Shown here one piece after another: positions 23,897 to 34,522 of a stretch of 64,000 bases of DNA. The stretch is from Rhizophagus clarus. Its lineage: Eukaryota > Glomeromycota > Glomeromycetes > Glomerales > Glomeraceae. The notes beneath the pieces are model-generated. The model did no database searches. It saw only the letters and a program-made list of their open reading frames with translations, and had not been told where the DNA came from. Each line of letters starts with the position of its first letter. The first letter of the stretch is position 1. The position numbers and the translations under genes are program-made. The stretch lies in NCBI GenBank assembly GCA_015698045.1, contig BLAL01000261.1, forward strand, positions 1 to 64,000, given 5' to 3'.

Positions 23897-24378
23897 TCAG
23901 GCCTCTTCTATAGCATTGTTCATCATATTAAAAATCATTGCTTCAAAATTATTTCCTTTTTTTTCTGCCTGATAGTATAGATTTTTGTTATAGGCTTTAA
24001 ATACATCTATAGCTCTATCAGGAACATATGAATGACAGTCATCCACTTTTTTAAATATAATATTTTTAACCTATAATATGTATTGCTTTGTTCATTAATC
24101 TGCTGAGCATATGAATCAGAGCATGCATGTATCAGATAATACCCATCATTAGTAAGTAATAAATGAGAGATGGGATATGTATTAGAATAAGAGGCTAAGG
24201 CACATGTGCGTTTTTTTGGTTTAATATACCTCTTCCTCTCACAAGGGCAAATAAAACGTTTGTTACAAATATAACAGATAGTATTCCCCTTCTCACTTTC
24301 TGAAATAGTTGATGCTGACTCACTTTGTGAACGAAATAGTTGTGCGTGAATTTTATTTTTATTCCTTTTATGGCCCAT
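23897..24378 (-). CDS. Unknown small Cys-motif protein, single frameshift
   Basis: ATG at 24378 opens MGHKRNKNKIHAQLFRSQSE, then a Cys cluster (CYICNKRFICPCERKR, about residues 35-50), then LLLTNDGYYLIHACSDSY. At about 24070 the frame meets YYR; a shift of one base continues VKNIIFKKVDDCHSYVPDRA to IEEA and a TGA at 23897. The downstream frame is clearly coding (charged, low stop density), so either a one-base indel broke the gene or the sequence has an error there. The four closely spaced Cys could bind zinc; the function is unknown. Total about 160 residues if joined. Confidence 0.5.
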
Positions 24379-24588
24379 TAGTTTGCAGATCCCTCATGAT
24401 TTTATTTATTCAATAAGCATATTTATAATTATTATATATGAATTAAAAAAAAGAGAAAGGCCCAATATGCTAGCAAACTTTATTATTATATATATGCGAA
24501 TCTCTTAAGGATTTATTTACATATCAAATTTATTTCAAAGAATGTGAATCAAGTTCATAATAGCACGTGAATAGTGCAGTAAATAATA

Positions 24589-24768
24589 TTATTTCGCAAT
24601 CTTAATCAATATTTCGTCGATTTCAACTTGGTCTAATTTTGCAAGAATTTTACCAATTATCTTTTGCGTATTTGCCTTAGCATCTGAGGCCAGGTGATCA
24701 GTCCACATGATCTAGTTCTGATGCATTTTTTTCACATCTATCGGTAATTGCAAACGTAAAATATACAA
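24589..24768 (-). pseudogene. Helical C-terminal fragment with one TAG
   Basis: A minus-strand frame reads LRLQLPIDVKKMHQN, a TAG at about 24707, then MWTDHLASDAKANTQKIIGK and a short helical end to TAA at 24589-24591. One frame continues on both sides of the TAG, so it looks like a once-longer exon. Family not recognised. Confidence 0.4.
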
Positions 24769-25559
24769 GTTAAAATGTTTAAGCTTGATGTAGGATTTTT
24801 ATTACAGAATTATAGATACCAAGATTATATATAGTTAATGATGAAAATAAAGTTACAGTACATGTGAAATATAAAGAATTATTCTAACCTAAACCCTAAT
24901 CCAAACCCTAATCTAAAAAAAATATGATAGAACTGAGAGGCATAAAAGACAACCCCATAGACAATGAAAAAGTGGAAAAAAAATACCCAAAAAATTTTTA
25001 GAAAGATATGTGTAGTTTTAGTTTATTTATTCTTAGGAGGTTCATCAGACAGATTTATTATTTGTATTACTTCTCCATTTTTATTTCTGCATTCAGGTCC
25101 TTCATTTTAAGGGTGGTAGTTATAGAATTCGAGTTCTTGGGATAGAAGTGGAGGTGGAGGTTGGGTTTCAGGATTCAATACATTTATTGGTTCCTCATTC
25201 TTGTCTCTGTATTCGGGGTTGACATATTATTATATTTCTTTTAATTTTTATAATTGTAATTATTTTTCACCTCAGAATACAGTTGTATATATACCAATTA
25301 GGATGAGATACAAGATATCTTGGTATTATGACTCACATCTTGAGATAATGATTGTTTTTCTCATCTTGTGATATTTGATTGTTGCACAGAATAACTTTAC
25401 CGATTTAGTTTGATTCTGGTGCAATAATGTCTCCAACAGATATCCGTGCTATAGATAGCATGTGATACTCAATGATAGATGGCTTATGATGTTTAGCTAA
25501 CTTGACACAATATCAGGTGTTAAATGTAAAGATTTTTCACGGTATTCATGCAGAACCTG
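24769..25559. other. Intergenic
   Basis: 24885-24920 has two aaccctaa motifs (ctaaaccctaatccaaaccctaatc), resembling a degenerate interstitial telomeric repeat. The rest shows no gene. Confidence 0.35.
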
Positions 25560-26148
25560 CAGGAAAAAATAAAGGTAAATTTATTACTGAATTCATGAAT
25601 GGTAGTATCTTGTCCTTATTCAATATTATACTGCGCATTTCAGGTGATTCTACATGACTGGTCTAAGTCACAATTACGAATTTGAATTTATTGCTTGAAG
25701 TGAAGCAAGTAAGACAATATTCTGTTCCATACCATTTGCCATGTAATCCATAATTCCCATGTTTTCCATCCCAAATAGGGCATAGTGAGCTCTACAGCTG
25801 AAGTGATGTAAAATCATAGTTATCAATCCCTCTGAAACTATTTCTGAATTTCAAGTATGGGAAGTACTCTAAGATAGATTTGATAATTAATTCTGGATTG
25901 GGTTTGGCTTCAAAGGTAATAGGCCCTTCTTCTTCACATTGCTCGGGAAAAGATGATACTTTGTTTTCTGGTTTCGAATTTATGAGAAGGTGGGCTTCTG
26001 GTAGTTTCCATAGCTCAAGTCCTGTTTCTCTTTTATATTTTTTGTATAAATTGGAACAGATCTTATCCGTCAAAACTCTTGGTAACCCAGTTAATTTGGC
26101 ATGCCAATCCAGGTATTTGGGAGTCAATATTTTATCAAACTTGCTCAT
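25560..26148 (-). pseudogene. Family member with CPxW/CPIC-type C-terminal module
   Basis: ATG at 26148 opens MSKFDKILTPKYLDWHAKLT, then LPRVLTDKICSNLYKKYKRE, an acidic spacer and a YFPYLKFRNSFRGIDNYDFT block, stopping at 25792 (TAG). Beyond the stop the same frame reads LCPIWDGKHGNYGLHGKWYG, then TEYCLTCFTSSNKF, then another TAG. The C-x2-[W]...C-x2-C arrangement matches the CPLC module of the neighbouring gene at 26284 and, from memory, a large Rhizophagus-specific family of tandem-module proteins. Trp replacing the second Cys and two in-frame stops make it non-functional. The molecular role of the family is unknown to me. Confidence 0.55.
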
Positions 26149-26283
26149 GTTGCCTTTTTCTATGATTACAGATCAATTTAAATTCCTAAATAGAAAGCTG
26201 TTTAATATTTCTTATCATATTTCCAAAAAAAATAATTAGATCATCTTTCGAAGTATCTATGATATAAGAAAGGGGTAATGAGA

Positions 26284-28025
26284 CTATGCAGTTATCTCAA
26301 TTTCGCGCTGTTCACACTTAACAAAATAGGATCCAGCCTTATATCTACCTTCTATACTTTTCTCATCATCATGACCTAGTTTACATAATGGGCATGATGT
26401 ATCATTAGTAATCCCATAATAATCGAAATTTTCACTACTAAATTCTCTATATAGATTAGGATATTGATCCAATATTTTGCTACGAAAATAGGATCGATTA
26501 TAAGTTGGTTTAGATTGGGCTTGTACGTTAATTTGATTGGTTTTTGTTGTAGGTGGAGTGCTTATCCTGACATCTGGTGATTTTTTCGATCCAGACTTGT
26601 TCGATTCAGCCGGTAGGTCACGTGCGTGTGAACAATTGTTCACACCGATCAATTTTTGAGATTCATCAGTATAAAGATTTATTATATTCTGGATTTGTGC
26701 ATTAGTTAGCCTAGAGGTCGCATCAGTGCTAGATGTAACTACTCCAATTTTATCTATTCCTATTCCTTTGAACAAGGTATAGATATTTTTAGCCTTTTGT
26801 GTCATCTTGCGCAAATACTCTCTCTTTTTACCGGGGAGATACAGCTCCATTTCATCATAAATCTGCGTTCTTGCCATTTGATCGCTAATATTATTTTCAG
26901 AACTAAGGGCTACAACCTTTTTTTCATATTCCTCACTATAGTAATACCATCGTAATTTTTCTTTCCGACCAGTTTTTTCAGCCTTGTCAAATAAATGAGC
27001 TAAATGAGGTACAGAACCTGGAGTTAGTTCAGCGTCGATTGGAACATCTAGAATATGTTTGCTAGATATAGAATTCGGTAAGGATGTAAAATCATGACAT
27101 CTAATAAATTCAAGTAATTCATATACAGTATTAAATCTTGTTCTACTTTCTGACTATAGGGGATTTTTGCCTCCTTGATCTCTGATAAATTAACTTGTTT
27201 CTCTTCTATCTTCTGGGGTTCCATATGAACCAAGGAGGATTCCTTTGGGGCCGATTCTTTGACTACCTGTTCCGGGAGATCATGTTTAGTGTTAGTCATG
27301 GAGAGGTCTGCTTCGCGGTGAAGCGATTCAGAAGTAGTTGAGGATGAGTCCTGGGAAAGCACATGTGATTGGCTAAGCTTTTTTTCCCGCTTCCTCTGCC
27401 TAATCTCATTACTAACCTTTTTCTTATGCACCTCATCCAAGAAAGCATCCGTTTCCTTATCTTCCAAGGACGTCTGATCACATTGGTCCATAACAGGTAT
27501 ATTAACAGCTGATACCGATTGCTTCGCAGTCACCTCTGGTATCGGTTCTTCAGGTAATGAAGTATCCATTTCCTTATCCACTAACGGTATCTCATAATGT
27601 GTTTCCATAGGTAACTGATCTGCAACCGAATTGAAGTTAGATGACCTGATGTTAGATGAACTGATGTTAGAAGAATTATCATTTAGCACTTACCTCTGTT
27701 CCACTTTCGTGATCCTATCTCTAAACTCAGCATTCTCAGACTCGAGTTTAGTGGTAACTGTCTTATTTTTCTCTAGTTCCTCGATTCTGGCCCTGAGTTC
27801 GGCATTCTCAACATCGCATCTTTTACTTTCTTCCACGGCCTGTTTTAGAAGCTTGGCAATCCTGGCCTTAAGCTCAACTTTCTCGGACTCAATCTCAGCA
27901 AACTTCCTTTTAAGATCAGGGATCTCACCATTCTTATCCTTAAGTTCAGCATTCTCCTTCCTAAGCTCGGCAATCTCAGCTAAGAGCTTGGCGTTTAATT
28001 CTCTCAATGAATCAGTGGATTGCAT
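26284..28025 (-). CDS. Coiled-coil/CPLC-module family protein, one frameshift
   Basis: Exon 1 runs from ATG 28025 (MQSTDSLRELNAKLLAEIAE) to 27694 and is a continuous heptad coiled coil of about 110 residues. A 48-bp intron (27646-27693, GTAAGT..CAG) follows. Exon 2 holds a Ser/Asn linker, the acidic-to-basic DAFLDEVHKKKVSNEIRQR segment and KIPYSQKVEQDL. Near 27137 one base is missing or extra; the adjacent frame continues VYELLEFIRCHDFTSLPN, HLAHLFDKAEK and LRWYYYSEEYEKK into MARTQIYDEMELYLPGKKRE. The end is a Cys module, TSCPLCKLGH..FVKCEQREI, to 26284. From memory this order (coiled coil, linker, WYYY segment, helical domain, CPLC module) is an expanded Rhizophagus family of unknown function. 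Apart from the indel it looks intact, so sequencing error is possible. Confidence 0.6.
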
Positions 28026-28300
28026 GTTCGATGATAATTTTTTATATGAGATGGAATAATTCAAAAGTTCGTTAGCATAGATAAAAAACGAGGTAATATC
28101 CCCATCGGAATTATTGATTTATTGATGTAAACAATAAATTACAAGATTCGGTAATACATAAACTTGTTTTACAAAGTCTCTATACTAATGCCTGCTTCAT
28201 CTAAGGCTAAGCTATCAAGCAATATCCCAACATTAACTCTAATCCGATTTCATTTGTCCCCAACATCGATATTCTGGATAGAATAAAATGGTCGTCAGTT
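28026..28300. other. Intergenic
   Basis: No gene recognised; would contain the promoter of the minus-strand coiled-coil gene. Confidence 0.3.
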
Positions 28301-28640
28301 ATGCGTAGTGCAGAGTCAGAAATAAATTAACAATGTTAATCTAAGTAAAACTCACCAAAAATATGTTCACCGCCTAATAAGTTCCTCAATTTCTGAACAA
28401 AAAATAGATATTAGTTTGAAGTCGCTTCATTGCAAATTCACAGCCACAATCGAAATATCCATACCTTAATTGTGTAAGTCTCGTAGTCTCGTCCAGAACT
28501 TCAGTAATTCTTCGTCGACGCTTCTTTCGAACTGCGGTTTCTACGGGTTCAGGCTCGGAGAAAATAATATTACGAAAAAAGTTGTGTTCGTCAGTGTACT
28601 GCGCTTTATTTCCTGTTGCACACACAAAGCCACATTAGTC
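28300..28640 (-). pseudogene. Exon(s) of a small Arg-rich protein, unknown
   Basis: After an acceptor-like CAACAG near 28617 the frame reads NKAQYTDEHNFFRNIIFSEP, then VRKKRRRRITEVLDETTRL and a Cys pair (YFDCGCEFAMKRLQ). Either it stops at 28386 or an intron ending TTCAG leads to EIEELIRR. No ATG lies in frame, so a first exon is missing or unrecognised. The KKRRRR run could be a nuclear signal. Unknown family. Confidence 0.35.
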
Positions 28641-28920
28641 AGATCGACGAAAATTTTATATAAATATCCAGATTATTTGTCCTGATGAAACAATTTTAGT
28701 CTGATTCTGTGTATTCGCTCAAAAATAGTATCATTTAAGTAAGAGTCTGGAGTCAACTAAGATTTTTTGCTGTAATTATCAATCACTACTTTGTAATAAC
28801 TTGTTACCATGTCAGAGAAATCTGATGGTTTGATCAAATATGAGTTGTTAAATACTCATCATGAAAAAAGGTATGTATAACGTATCGTATCGTGTCATGA
28901 CTCAAAGGGGTCACACGTCT

Positions 28921-28935
28921 TTTATATATATAACA
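28921..28935 (+). promoter_or_regulatory. TATA-like box of the CRN gene
   Basis: ttttatatatataacac lies about 55-70 bp upstream of the ATG at 28991, followed by a less AT-rich initiator stretch (cattcccg). In this AT-rich DNA a TATA match alone is weak; position supports it. Confidence 0.4.
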
Positions 28936-28990
28936 CATTCCCGTTTATTACTTTTTTGTATCGTTCAGATCGTTCAGATCTTTTTTTGAA

Positions 28991-31039
28991 ATGTCGTTAT
29001 TTTCGTTATTTTGTGTCGTCCTAAGTAATCCTCTTAGGGATCCTTTCGCAATTGACATTTCCGAAATAAACGTTATCGATGATCATCATCCTCGAGTCAG
29101 TATTGAGCACCTCAGCGTTGGTCATCTAAAAAGTTTAATAAATAATAAAAAATCGTTAGTTTCTGATTCTGATAATCTGACGCTATGGAATGTTGAAGGG
29201 CTTGCTGAAGGCAACGATAAGTGGGGAATACTTGAGCAAATAGTTACTAAAGAGCTCAATAACGAAACTAGTACTAAACAAAAACTAAAAGAACTCGGAG
29301 CTAAGGTCTTGAATTCAAGTAGATTAGTTAAGAATATATTCTCAGTCGTTCCGAAAGAGCACGTACACATTATTGTGGAAACATCACCGCCCGCCACCAC
29401 TGGTAAGTGTCTCCCAATGGTTTACCTCTCGAACAAGAAATTCGCGTTATCTCACTTCTTATATTTTTTTTTTTTATTCGATTAGGGAAAAGGAGAATGG
29501 TGGAGGATGAGGAAGATAATAGAGCAAAAAAACGATGGCAAAAAGGTATCTTTCTTTAATGTTGACCTTTATTAAAGGATAAAAAAATTCCTAACTTAAC
29601 TTGTATCTTTTCCAGATAAGAACAGGTTTCAAAATTTAATTAATAGCTTACCAGAGATCAACGTACAAGATAAGGTATTCAAAATTCCAAGCTTACCAGG
29701 GGATAAAGGAGACATGGATATTTATAACCGAGAGTGTTACGAGTATTTACGTAATTTTATATTAAACGATACAAAATTCAGCCGATACCTCATTACTGGC
29801 AATCCAGGTATCGGAAAAACATTCTTTGGAAGGTTAATGCTAATAGTGCTCCTTAAAAAGAATAAAAAAGTTTTGTTAGATTATGAAGCTGTTACGGCAT
29901 TGATTTATCCTTCAGGTGATACGGAATATGTAAGTGACAAGGTACAATACAGACAAATAGCGGAAGAACAAGATGTCTGGTGTATAATCGACGGGAAAAG
30001 GGATCAATTAGGACATGATTTTTCTAACGGAAAGTTAATTATGGTGAGTTCACCAAAGAAATCAATTATTGGAGATTTTGCAAAGCAGTGGTGCGTAAAA
30101 CTTTACATGCCGATATGGAATGAGTTTGAGGTTGAAGACTGCTGGAAGAATGTATATTGCGAAAAAGTTCCTTCAGAATCATTAGAATCATTGAAAGATA
30201 AGTTCAAACTATGTGGTGGAATCCCTCGATTGATCTTTGGTGAATCACTATTATATATTAAATCGGCTATCAAACAAGAACTTACATCGGTTGGACCAGG
30301 CATGCTCTGTAATCAATCTAAAGACTTCTCAGGTGATGAATATACTCATAAACTAATTCATATGCGTACCAACCTTGAAGAAACAGAAGTAGAAGGTGAA
30401 AAAGCTGATCCATACACCGGTTGCTTCTGCTTTTTTGGGTCAGATTATATTGCATATAAATGTTTAAAAAGATTGAAAGAGAAATATAAGGAGGATTTGC
30501 GCACTTTTATTGAGACTGCAAGGGATATACCAGAAATGGGATCTCTCCGTGGGCAGTTATTCGAATTGGTCTCACATGAAATTCTTTGCCAAGGAGGAAC
30601 CTTTCCAGTACGTAAACTCACAGATGACGGCTCATTAGGACCTGAAACAACTCTTACTTTGGAATCTCTAGAAGAAATGTTCTTTGATGATATTAGCGAG
30701 ATTGAAGGAAATACCAGTCAAGGTCAAAACAAATATTATCGGCCAACTTCCAAGATTTTTGAATCCATAGACAGCTATGTTCGCTACAACAAGCTATTTC
30801 AAGTTACCGTTGCTAAGTCACATGGTATTAAGCAAGAAGGCTTAAGGGCAATCAAAGGAATCTTGAAAGATTCTTGTAGAATTAGCTTTTACTTTGTATT
30901 ACCAAAAGATATATTTGAAACATATACAAAAAAACAGAAATATGAAAATAAGGGAGAGGGGATTCGCATTGACGGATGGATTAAAGGAGATATAGATCAA
31001 TATGCATTATGCATAGATTTTAATAAATGTTCATTTTAA
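28991..31039 (+). CDS. Crinkler (CRN) effector: ubiquitin-like header, P-loop NTPase, REase-like nuclease
   Basis: Exons 28991-29402, 29486-29545 and 29616-31039 join in phase 1 twice and give 631 residues without a stop. The N-terminus MSLFSLFCVVLSNPLRDPFA, then VSIEHLSVGHLKSLI and LTLWNVE, is the CRN header domain (LxLF-type motif, no classical signal peptide). Residues about 219-226, GNPGIGKT, form a Walker A loop; VWCIIDG near 283 fits Walker B. RGQLFELVSHEIL (about 469-481) and LFQVTVAKSHGIKQEG (about 551-566) have the conserved Glu and the strand-turn of the REase-type nuclease seen in NTPase-REase CRN proteins. Known family members act inside host or target-cell nuclei; function here is inferred. 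It is the best preserved host gene in the window, flanked on the 3' side by broken CRN-linked genes on the opposite strand. An AT-rich, short-intron structure like its neighbours gives no sign of recent transfer. Confidence 0.85.
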
Positions 31040-31508
31040 GTTTTTTATTATTATTTTAATAAGGAAATAATAAATGATTGCTTTTAATATAAAAAGAATT
31101 CAAAGAGACTCGATCCTAACTCATAAAATACCCACTATTCCATATTACCTGAATCCTAATTTTTTCCTGTTTAGCTCCGATAATATAAAAGAATTTGTTT
31201 TTAACTAATTATTCTAAGATGTATTTTTCATGATGTGGTAATACTAACGTCAAAGATATAAAAGATGAACAAACTCATTTATCGCCTTGTGTAGAACAAA
31301 AAAAAACGAAGTCAAAACTTAGCTATACATCATCAAAATACAAATCTTAATATTCGCAAGTTTTAGGTTATGAAAAAACCGTGACATTTTGTCACGATCA
31401 GTGTCGTATGTAGTAACTGAAAATTTTTTTATTAATACATGTAAAAATAAATACAAAGTTCGGGACTATGCCCATGATACATGATATCTATGTTAGTCTC
31501 CTATACAA
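31040..31508. other. Convergent intergenic spacer with hairpin
   Basis: 31380-31396 (cgtgaca-ttt-tgtcacg) is a perfect 7-bp stem with a 3-nt loop between the 3' ends of the converging genes. No coding signal. Confidence 0.5.
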
Positions 31509-32345
31509 TTATTTTTTCTTGATTATTTCTTCTACACGGCGCTTCTTAGTTGCGGGTTCCTCACTACCTACTGCTCTAAACCTACTATAACCTCTAAAAC
31601 CCTCTTCACATTCTTACGCAATTCTGTATCATCTTTGAGAGCGTCTTCTGTAAGTGAAATTCGATACTCGGTCCTGCTAGTACTATAGATGCCCTCGGTA
31701 CTATGAAGAATGAAGTACCAGTCGGTGCCAGTACTGACTATACCATAGACGTATTCGTAATCGGGATCGAACGCCTCATCAACTTTTCGTTTTTTCTTGT
31801 TCATATTTATATTCATCTAGATGGAAATAGAGAAGTAAATTAGCAATAGCCCGTTATCATCTTATAGCGAGCGAGCTACTAGAATTTGTTATACTTACAT
31901 CACAAGCACTTCGACATTATAGTAAGTTTTGGCAGATACCCATAGTTGCTTGATTTTGTTTACCCTCGGTTATGCAAATTATTTCTTCGAGCAAGTCGTC
32001 CAGAATTTTTTTGATTGCATAGTCAACACGACCAGTATTTATCTCACCGGTTATTTTCATCTGGGGAGTGATTATTAAACCTTCGAGGAGACTCAACGCT
32101 GTGTGAAGAATGGTAGATATATACTCGCAACGTATAGCCTCGTTACTATCTACAACTGGTCCCATATTCCTTATCCTGCGAAGAATATCATCAATGCAGA
32201 GCTTAAACTCTGGAGAGTTTTCATCAACCGGGCAGGTAACTGGTTTGAACTGTGGAATAAGAGTAATATCCCCACTCGAAATTTTATAATCTTCTTGCAA
32301 TACCTTCTCCAAGTACTGGCCATTAATATAGATTTTTATGTAGCA
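31509..32345 (-). pseudogene. CRN-associated PD-(D/E)XK nuclease module, decayed
   Basis: The frame reads IKIYINGQYLEKVLQEDYK, then PVDENSPEFKLCIDDILRRI, RVDYAIKKILDDLLEEI and ICITEGKQ. The spaced D (VDYAI) and E-x-K (EGKQ) are the PD-(D/E)XK nuclease catalytic pattern. After QNLL a TAA at 31917 sits where a Gln codon would be expected, then CRSACD and a GTAAGT donor. The second exon (31816 down) begins MNINMNKKKRKVDEAF, continues VYGIVSTGTDWYFI, and has a one-base frameshift near 31580. The remaining frame ends KKRRVEEIIKKK at 31509, a basic nuclear-signal-like tail. There is no ATG in frame, so a 5' part is missing. From memory this module is common at the C-termini of Rhizophagus CRN proteins. 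A second decayed copy lies at 62450-63110. Confidence 0.6.
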
Positions 32346-32499
32346 CAGGCATTACATCATTACACGTGACCCATTTCTCATATACAGTACAATTATAATA
32401 CTTTATTTATGAAATAAAAAACGTTGCCGGAAGCCGGCCTACAATACATAAAATTGCGAATATATCGCTATTACATGATATAAGAAAATTATTCTGAGC

Positions 32500-33739
32500 C
32501 TAAGAGGGGCTGAGCGACGACATGGAAATAGTCTGGTCGGGGTTGTTCATTAAAAAAAGTGGAAATAAATCCTGCGGTTGCATAGGCGCCTCACTAGGAT
32601 AAACTTGACGAATTTTTAGGCGAATAGTATTGAAGGGTGCCCCTAATCTGCTTTGAATGGTAGCTTCAAGTACGCTGACTTCTTGGCTCCTGCCAACTGT
32701 AACTGTTTGCACGACTTGATCGCGCGGAAGAGAATGAAGTCCTCCACATGGAACAATAAGACATTGGAGAGTGATATTATCTGCGCCGGAAGACATCTTG
32801 ATTCCTAAATTCATGAACCCATAGTGAGAAAAACTCGCTCCCATACATACATAACTTCTGACATATACATACCTTAGCGAAGCACTTACAGGTAAAATTT
32901 TCGCAGGAAAGTTGGCTGAACTTCCACATACCCCTACATGCTTTATATATTGCTGGAAAAAATTAAGGAGGTGTGAAGCGTAATTAGTATTGTCGTCTGA
33001 TGCCAAGACTTCTATGAAAGCACATGTAAACGGATTTTTCAAACCTTTTCACATGGGGATCTACCGGAGAGACATATAGTTGGTCTTACGCCTGGCGATC
33101 TCGAAATTACAAAGTCCTCAGCCCTTCATAGCATATGCTTTTGCCGTCAGTATTTGCTTTTATGGTAGGTCCTGTGTTGCATGTAGACATTCTTTCACAT
33201 TTTCTCATGATTGTTTGGGGAAAAAAATAAAGAATAAGGTTAATATGTTTTTCGAATATATATGCAAAAATTATTATGTTGTACAAGACCTGTCTGATCC
33301 ACTTATTTTTTGTCGCACAGGAGTGGCCCAGCAAATTCTTCTGAGCTGAAGATCACCGACCTCGGACTGACCAATATATACCATCCGGCCAGGTCCTGGA
33401 GGGACCCCATATTTCTGATTGAAGTTCAAGTGGATAATATGGCAATTCTATTAGACTTATTAATTGTGGGAGATAAATGACATTGGATTGCAAGAGTACA
33501 TGGAATAATGATGTTGGATTACTTACACTGGGTAGACTATATACAAATCGCTTAAGTATTTTCTCTCTCCAATACTTGACCGCCTTTGTGTTCCAATGGG
33601 TCTTAATTTCACAAAAAAGGTCATCCCAGTCGTGCCAATCATTATCATAAATAGTCCAATCCTCCTCTCTTTCTCCATATTCTTTGATAAATTCATTGAA
33701 GGCTTCCTGCTTCTCGGTATCTATATTCTCATCAAACAT
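32500..33739 (-). pseudogene. CRN-associated multi-exon gene of unknown domain
   Basis: Exon 1 (ATG 33739 to 33527, 71 codons, ending at GTAAGT) is acidic and Trp-rich: EDWTIYDNDWHDWDDLFCEI. Middle exons are suggested by EIWGPSRTWPDGIYWSVRG (33360-33430) and by ATKNKWIRQ and STCNTGPTIKANTDGKSI (33110-33330), but the joins could not all be phased. The last, long exon (from about 33040 to the stop at 32500) reads ASHLLNFFQQYIKHVGV, YVRSYVCMGASFSHYGFMNL, GGLHSLPRDQVVQTV and IRLKIRQVYPSEAPMQPQ. Similar text occurs, as I recall, in CRN-annotated Rhizophagus proteins. Stops between exons 33042 and 33110 make a fully intact gene uncertain. The next relic downstream on the same strand (31509-32345) is 155 bp away. 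Confidence 0.45.
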
Positions 33740-33864
33740 TTTGCTAATATTGTAGATTAATTATACTTAATAAAAAATAGCCGTTAAGGCGCTTCGCTGA
33801 GCACCTGACTCCAGATATTCACATAGCTCAGGATAATCAAACACGCATCCAAAAAGTATATTCG

Positions 33865-34050
33865 GCTATCATCTTTTCTATAACTGAATATTTATCGCAT
33901 CAGAAAAAAAATCTAATATAATAATGTATGTGATCTGACTACACATCACTATCTAGCTTATGGCTGAAAGCCAGATATGTAAGACACACATTCGTTTTGG
34001 TATTTCTCTGGGAGCTTGGCCCTCATAGCTCTTTTTTCGGCCTCTTCATG
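33865..34050. repeat. 3'-end duplication of the polymerase relic, copy 1
   Basis: Nearly the same sequence as 34339-34522: gctatcatcttttctataac to ttttttcggcctcttcatgg. On the minus strand it encodes the last residues of the polymerase (HEEAEKRAMRAKLPEKYQN) plus 3' flank. Period 474 bp. Confidence 0.85.
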
Positions 34051-34346
34051 GAAGATACTATCCCTACTCTTTTTCTTAGAACCGAATAATAAAATGCCTC
34101 TACCAACTCGTAAAATGCATTTGGAATATTATTATAATTCAAATATTTTCTGATCGAATCTATAGTGACATTGGCGGTTAGAACCATTTTAGCTAATGCC
34201 TTAGACGTAGACATTGCGTCCTCTGCATTTTTAAAAAGGTCATGTAGAATTAGAACTTGCACGAGATTATCAATATATCCTCTGCTGTATATATCATATA
34301 CTGGGTCATGCTGAAAACTATTATTAGATAAATGTTCAGCTATCAT
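34023..34346 (-). pseudogene. Orphan frame caught between the duplicated ends
   Basis: ATG 34346 opens MIAEHLSNNSFQHDPVYDIY, then LVQVLILHDLFKNAEDAMST and a helical tail, running out of frame into copy 1 of the duplication. The middle 290 bp are not found in the other copy, so the duplication flanks a foreign piece. Unknown function. Confidence 0.4.
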
Positions 34347-34522
34347 CTTTTCTATAACTGAATATTTATCACATCGGAAAAAAATAATATAATAATGTAT
34401 GCGATCTGACTACTCATCACTATCTAGCTTATGTGGGTGAGCTAGATATGTGAGACACATATTCGTTTTGATATTTCTCTGGGAGCTTGGCTCTCATAGC
34501 TCTTTTTTCGGCCTCTTCATGG
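34339..34522. repeat. 3'-end duplication of the polymerase relic, copy 2
   Basis: Contains the true end of the polymerase frame (stop at 34429) and its 3' flank. Differs from copy 1 by about a dozen substitutions and a few small indels. Confidence 0.85.

Noticed and set aside
24885-24920. AACCCTAA motifs as a telomere
   Set aside because: Only two imperfect units inside single-copy DNA; at most a degenerate interstitial repeat.
31380-31396. Hairpin as a bacterial-type terminator
   Set aside because: Eukaryotic context and no T-run directly after it; kept only as a structural note.
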